64,000 nucleotides of DNA from Chrysemys picta bellii. Taxonomy: Eukaryota > Chordata > Testudines > Emydidae. The stretch is from NCBI RefSeq assembly GCF_011386835.1, contig NC_088800.1, positions 53,907,439-53,971,438 of the forward strand. The letters run 5' to 3'. Made by a program: the position numbers and the translations under genes. Shown piece after piece: positions 59,646-64,000 of this stretch. The notes beneath the pieces are model-generated. The model saw only the letters and a list, made by a program, of their open reading frames with translations, made no database searches and had not been told where the DNA came from. The stretch's first letter is position 1. The number at the start of each line of letters is the position of its first letter.

Positions 59646-59663
59646 CCAAGCCCGACTACACCA
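59646..59663 (-). other. Primer-binding site, tRNA-Ser-like
   Basis: One base past the LTR end, the minus strand reads TGGTGTAGTCGGGCTTGG. Eleven of its first twelve bases match the 3' end complement of eukaryotic tRNA-Ser (UCN family), from memory; the remaining six do not. Its position is correct for a 5' LTR. The tRNA assignment is moderate, but its role as primer site is well supported by context. Confidence 0.6.
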
Positions 59664-59664
59664 C

Positions 59665-60758
59665 TGTAACAATGTGGCCTCTGGCAGGACATGACTGAGA
59701 GTATCAATTCAGGACAAATTGCTTAGAGCAGGGCAGTCACAGCCCAAGGCTGGGGGTCCTTTGCACAGCAAACCAGCCAGACAGAGAGGACTTTGGTTTT
59801 ATCCCACTGAATAACCAGAAGTCATACAAGCAATTCCCTCAGACACTCCAGTTTTCCAGTATAACCACCAGCATCACTCCTTATGTGGGTGAATGATTAT
59901 GAAAACCAATACCCCAGCAAAAGACAAAAAGGTTCTCCTGATCCCAAAGGACCAAGTCCCAGACCCAGGTCAATAGACCAGTAAGATCTTACCCACAAAT
60001 CACTCTGTTGCCAATCCTTTAGAATCTAAAGGTTTATTCATAAAAAGAAAGAATTATAGATGAGAGCTAAAACTGGCTAAATGGAATCAATTACATACAG
60101 TAATTGCAATGTTCTTGGTTCAGGCTTGTAGCAGTGATGGAATAAACTACAGGTTCAAATCAAGTCTCTGGAGTACATCCACAGCTTGGATGGGTCATTC
60201 AGTCCTTTGTTCAGAGCTTCAGTTTGTAGCAAAGTTCCTCCAGAGGTAAGAAGCAGGATTGAAGACAAAATGGAGGGGTTTCCAGGGCCTTTTATATTCT
60301 CTCTCTTGTGGGCGGAAACCCCTTTGTTCTGTGCAAAATCACAGCAACAAGATGGAGTTTATAGCCACATGGGCAAGTCACATGTCCATGCACAACTTTA
60401 CAGGGAGAGCAGCCTTTGCTCACATGCTACCTTGAATGTTCCCAGGAAGACTTCTCATGTGGATTGGAGTCTCCCAAGGTCCATTGTCAGTTAAGTGTTT
60501 CCTGACTGGGCACTTAATCTGAAGAGTCCCTTCTCAATAAGCTGGCCATATGCTTCACTGGTACTACTTAGAATCAAACACATTGAGATGCAAGTACATA
60601 GCCAATATTTATAACTTCAAATATAAAAATGATACATCCATACAGATAGCATAATCATAACCAGCAAATCATAACCTTCTCATAGACACCTCACTCGACA
60701 GTCTTTGTACAATATTTGCTGCAAATATATAACAGTGGTTGCAACAATGATCTTTACA
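59665..60758 (-). repeat. Full-length LTR, about 1.09 kb
   Basis: On the minus strand it begins TGTAAAG and ends GTTACA, directly followed by a primer-binding site. A TATA box (AATATAAAAGG, about 60289-60298) and an AATAAA poly(A) signal (60033-60038) define likely U3, R and U5. The left boundary is firm because it abuts the primer site. The right boundary is less sure because no polypurine tract lies next to it. It serves as 5' LTR of the copy to its left and sits where the 3' LTR of the copy to its right would be. Confidence 0.8.
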
Positions 60759-60766
60759 GTTGCAGT

Positions 60767-61255
60767 TCATGTCAATGATGTCACACCGCCAACACAAGTT
60801 TGATGCAGGAAGGGATGACAAACATCATTGACTGCATCCCAAGAACTCTCCATCCTTGGTTCTGTCTTACTACAGCTAGTATTGGTGTATAACAGAAATG
60901 GTTTATTCAAGTCATGTTCAATAACCTGATTGTATCTCTTTACAAACTCAAGGTAAAACTTGGTTAGAACAATAGTGGATTGGATCTGCTCTTGCAGCAT
61001 GGTTCCTGTATGTCTCATGTGATCTTGCCAAGAGCTAAAGAACATAAATACTTTATCCGTACAAGCTCTGGCAAATGTTTGGAACCCAGTTAATATCAAG
61101 TCAATGTAGATATTAATGTTGTCCATAGTATAGGAATCCTGGCATTTAGCTGTGAAAGCAATATAGTAGTGTGCCTCAGTTTCCCTCTTCATACAGCACA
61201 TCAGGTCTGGAATGTCTTTTCTCCTGTGAAAAGTTCCAATACTGTTTACAGGCAT
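60767..61255 (-). pseudogene. Unassigned ORF B beside the LTR (162 aa)
   Basis: Ends 9 bases before the LTR, where vertebrate LTR elements keep their last gene. I do not recognise a domain. Seen: seven cysteines (C20, C21, C38, C65, C128, C146, C154), one NTS sequon (N125), a hydrophobic stretch around 49-56 and no clear membrane anchor. It overlaps the stop of ORF A in a TAATG arrangement, one frame off. It could be the rest of an env-like or accessory protein separated from its start by a frameshift, or a separate reading frame. Tyr- and Asn-rich codon use differs from the GC-rich surroundings. Confidence 0.45.
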
Positions 61256-61638
61256 TAACTGTGAAACATCACTATAACAAGGCCTTTTAACATTAAGTGT
61301 GTTCTTATGTATCCCTTTGCTTTTAATATGTTCAAGGGTTTTTCCAAAAGATTAGGCACATTGTACATTTGTACAGTTCTTGGTAATAGCAACACATTAG
61401 TTAAAAAAATTACTATTAGCAATAACAACAGATCCATTGCAAGTGTCCATTTACAATCATGTTTGTCATGCCACACCTTTGGCTCAATACCATTGGGGTT
61501 TGGGCCTTTTAGGGTTACCCTGTGGCTTCCCTTTGCAAAATTAAGTTCTTTTTTCTCCTTGTCCTGTAGGATCAAACCCAGATTTCTCTTGCTGAACAGA
61601 ATCCACTGGCTGATTGGGTGTGCTCTCTTTGCTAACAA
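61255..61638 (-). pseudogene. Unassigned ORF A with hydrophobic segment (127 aa)
   Basis: The first 67 residues are polar. An internal Met68 then starts a strongly hydrophobic run (MDLLLLLIVIFLTNVLLLP, 68-86) that could act as a signal peptide or membrane anchor. The stop codon shares bases with the ATG of ORF B (TAATG). The arrangement suits an env-like or secreted product broken by a frameshift, but no family signature is visible. Orientation and position tie it to the LTR array. It is not reverse transcriptase, RNase H or integrase as far as I can tell. Confidence 0.4.
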
Positions 61639-62829
61639 CTATTAGCAAGTCTTTCTTCTTCCTGCCAGCTAGGTAATTTGCATTAACACATTAAATTCCA
61701 ATTTCAAGGCTGGACACTCATTCTTCCCTTCAGCAGGATTGGGTTCTTCTCCACCCACCCACCCACCCTTTTTTCTTAGGGGGTTGAAAATTGAAATTTC
61801 CTGCTCACAGGAATTCCTTTGCTGGCTAGGTGTGTTCACCAACTGCAGACCCTTTGTGCTATGAACATCTACACAGACGCTCTCCTGCATGCTTTATCAC
61901 CATCAGCAACTTAGAGACTAGACTCTGTTTTAAAGAGATACCAAACAAATTCAAAGCACCTAAGGGTGAGAGTTTGCCTGCTCTCCCCTGCATCCTTATG
62001 AGTTCAGTCACAAGGCTGTTCTGCTCTGAAAAACCAGTAACCCAATCTTTCCTCAGTTCTTTGATTAAATTACTTCCACACCCTTCAGTTGCAGCAAACT
62101 GCTTGCAAAGACTACCCTGAAAATTTCTCTCTTCAGGAATCTTTTTAAGCACCAATTCATCTTTACCTTGCTCCACAGAAGCATTGCTCTGCTGAGCCAC
62201 TACTAACTCCTGAGTTTCACTTACATCCAGGATCACCTTTGGCCCATCAGGCGGATTCCTACACAATCCCCTTTTAGGCAAACTGCTAGATTTCATAGAC
62301 AAAAGGTTAGAAGCATTCTCCTCCCCTTTGCCACACACAAGCTCAGGAATCTTTTCCTTTTTGCTACAAGTGTCCAAAGTGTTAGTAGGTAACACAATCA
62401 AATTACCTTTATGCTTTCCTTGTGCCCCAGCTAGGGTATCACCCTGATCAGACAGCAACAGGCAAAATAAAAGCACCAGAACGGTTTGGTCTCTAGGACA
62501 CTAACTGGATGCAACCTAGTTACAGTGCTATTCTCCCCAGCAGACACAAACTTAGAACAATTCCCTTCCTGGGCTTTAGTTGAATCCAGAACCAACTCTG
62601 AGACAACTGCACTACCCTCAACCATCACAGGCTGAAAGGCACCTTCTGTCTGTTCCACAGACAAAGAAGAGCTGGAGAAATCTTCCCCTTTACAGAAACA
62701 CAGCTTGGGATTTCATTTCCCTTGTCCCAGCACACAGGGCTGTTCACAGACAACTGCTTGGAGACTGGGGTAGCTCCCTCCATAGGCAAGTCAATACCCC
62801 TAACAGACACAGGTACATTCCCTTCACTG
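61639..62829 (-). pseudogene. Pol linker remnant, degraded
   Basis: Several open stretches on the minus strand (205 aa from 62476, 77 aa from 62664, 73 aa from 61890) with Ser, Glu, Lys-rich, low-hydrophobicity sequence. It contains PVSVRGIDLPMEG and SPVCWDKG, motifs that recur in the other linker pieces of this array. Frameshifts separate the pieces. No polymerase motif such as YxDD is seen. By position it should lie between protease and the 3' ORFs, so the polymerase genes have been lost here. Confidence 0.5.
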
Positions 62830-63382
62830 CAGTGGCGTAGCCAGCTTCTAAGAGGAGGGGGAGCAAATATAAAAAAGGCGCCCCCCTTGGCTCCTCCTCC
62901 GGCCACGCCTCCCTGACTCCTCCTCCAGCTGCACTGCCCCTCCCCCCCATGGCTCCTCCGGCCCTGCCATGCCACCCACGTGTCCCCCCCCCCCCCCGCT
63001 CCTCCGGCCGCAGCTGCCGGCCACCATGCTGCGCCCCCCCACTCCTCTGGCCGCGGCTGCCGGGGCGTGCTATGGGCCGCCAGACTGCAGCCCCCCCTCG
63101 CTCCACCGGCCGCGGCTGCCGGGCCGCACTGCAGGCCACAGGCCGCGCACCCCCCACTCCTCCGGCTGTGCCCGCCCCGCTCCTCTGGCCATGCCCGCCG
63201 CTGCCCCCCCTGGCTGCCGGCCATGCTGCGGGCCACCAGGCTGCGCCCCCCCCCGCTTCTCCGTCCGCAGCTGCCGGGCCGTGCTGCGGGCCGCATGCCG
63301 CGCCCTCCCCCGCTCCTCTGGCCGCTTTCAGAAAGGCGGGGGAAGCGGCTGCTTCTCCTGCACCCTGCTAGCTACGCTACTG
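62830..63382. mobile_element. hAT-type non-autonomous element 2 (553 bp)
   Basis: Terminal inverted repeats CAGTGGCGTAGCCAGC and, at the other end, CAGTAGCGTAGCTAGC (reverse complement). The 8-bp target-site duplication CTTCACTG lies at 62822-62829 and 63383-63390. The interior is almost pure G/C with many CpG, and its overlapping open frames are compositional. It interrupts the linker frame of the right-hand LTR copy. The termini differ from those of the element at 58455, so it is a different hAT family. Confidence 0.88.
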
Positions 63383-63390
63383 CTTCACTG

Positions 63391-64000
63391 ACACAATTCT
63401 CCACATAGGTAACAGGTAAGGTATAAGGATACTCATTTTCCACTATCCTTGCCTTCCCGTACTACTGATTATACAAAGCCATCAGCTCGCAAGGCTGCCT
63501 AGGCTCATCCAAACTTTCCTTGCCTTCCTCTCCCTTGTCCCAGCACACAGAGCTGGTTACAGACAAATACTGGGAGAGTGGGGCAGCTTCCTTACCAGGT
63601 AAACTGCTGTTTTCTACAAATAGAGTCTTATTACACTGAGCTACTTTAAGCACATCACTTTTACCTGGGTCAGGTTTACTTTCCCAACCTTTACTAGCCA
63701 ACAATTTATCACTCACCAAGAATGTCCCCCTTCCTTCTTCAGTTAGGGCTTTAACCTGATCATCAATTTTAATTTGCTCTAGAGAAACATCTTCCTGAGC
63801 CTAATCTAATGCCAGATTCAATTCTGAGATATCAGACAGACACTCAGAAATGTTTTCCACATATGCACTGCTTCTTTGCACAGACAAACAGCCATCTTCC
63901 TCAGACAAACATTTGGAGAAACCCTCCATAGGCAAATCCTTGCCCTTAATAGACACAGGTTCAGGATTATTTCTTTCCTGTGACTGGTTTATGTCAACCT
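63391..64000 (-). pseudogene. Pol linker remnant, right-hand copy, runs off the window
   Basis: Continues the linker on the other side of the hAT insertion, with SSVCWDKG (near 63535) and the Glu/Ser-rich segment that duplicates 57960-58195. An in-frame stop near 63800, absent from the left copy, marks decay. The protease and gag of this copy would lie beyond the right edge. Confidence 0.6.

Larger units (their letters stand above)
57476..64000 (-). mobile_element. Ty3/gypsy-type LTR retrotransposon array, tandem and degraded
   Basis: On the plus strand the order is: partial LTR (57476-57959), deleted internal region (57960-59664), full LTR (59665-60758), then a second internal region in the same orientation that runs off the window. 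All coding remnants read on the minus strand. The segment 57960-58195 is repeated almost identically at 63764-64000. This LTR-internal-LTR-internal pattern fits recombination between LTRs of neighbouring or concatenated copies. Each internal region carries its own hAT insertion. Gag start, protease and linker remnants are visible; reverse transcriptase, RNase H and integrase are not. The copies look non-functional: frameshifts, a stop codon, deletions and a missing catalytic motif. Confidence 0.85.

Noticed and set aside
60758..60766. Polypurine tract expected next to the 3' LTR
   Set aside because: No purine run is present; the LTR edge or the element's history may differ from the simple model, so no such feature is claimed.
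62949..63408. Overlapping Pro/Ala-rich plus frames and a 223-codon minus frame
   Set aside because: All lie in the GC-rich interior of hAT element 2, with no transposase similarity.
1..64000. CORO7 exons on the plus strand, expected from mammalian synteny around VASN
   Set aside because: I scanned for the conserved N-terminal, WD-repeat and C-terminal segments and recognised none. A translated search with a turtle CORO7 protein would decide.

Overview
This window is vertebrate nuclear DNA, most likely from a cryptodiran turtle. The clade call rests on the repeats. Two copies of a tRNA-headed SINE with a CR1-like tail match the tortoise Pol III/SINE type as I remember it. Several CR1 LINE pieces, hAT, PIF/Harbinger and Tigger-like miniature elements, and a Ty3/gypsy-type LTR element of reptilian style support it. 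No prokaryotic genes, CRISPR arrays or operons are present.

Only one protein-coding gene can be supported. It is VASN (vasorin) on the minus strand, with its whole coding sequence in one exon (25630 to 23615). A splice acceptor lies 10 bases before the ATG, and the poly(A) signal is at 22979-22984. A CpG island at about 46.2-47.3 kb carries a CCAAT box, GC boxes, a TATA-like box and a strong minus-strand splice donor (exon end at 46969). I infer that this is the VASN promoter and non-coding exon 1, which would give a first intron of about 21 kb. In mammals VASN lies inside an intron of CORO7 on the opposite strand. I looked for CORO7 exons on the plus strand and recognised none, so the window may fall within one or a few CORO7 introns.

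Layout: 1-22 kb is GC-rich, CpG-containing non-coding DNA with scattered MIR, CR1 and MITE relics. A pair of converging poly(A) signals sits near 20.2 kb. 22.3-25.6 kb holds a SINE and the VASN terminal exon. 25.6-47 kb is the inferred VASN intron 1. It is CpG-poor from about 28 to 46 kb and holds a CR1 cluster at 38.9-42.1 kb broken by three DNA transposons, all with readable target-site duplications. 47.4-47.9 kb is a C-rich minisatellite next to the CpG island. 48-57 kb is non-coding, with short tandem duplications, a degraded MITE, a tandem array built from an ancient repeat, and a second SINE.

57.5-64 kb is a minus-strand Ty3/gypsy-type LTR retrotransposon array: partial LTR, deleted internal region, full LTR, second internal region running off the window. 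Each internal region was hit by a different hAT miniature element. The recognisable parts are a primer-binding site, a Gag start, a protease remnant without its catalytic motif, a repeat-containing linker, and an unassigned pair of overlapping ORFs beside the LTR. No reverse transcriptase or integrase is visible. This array is the most interesting part of the window.
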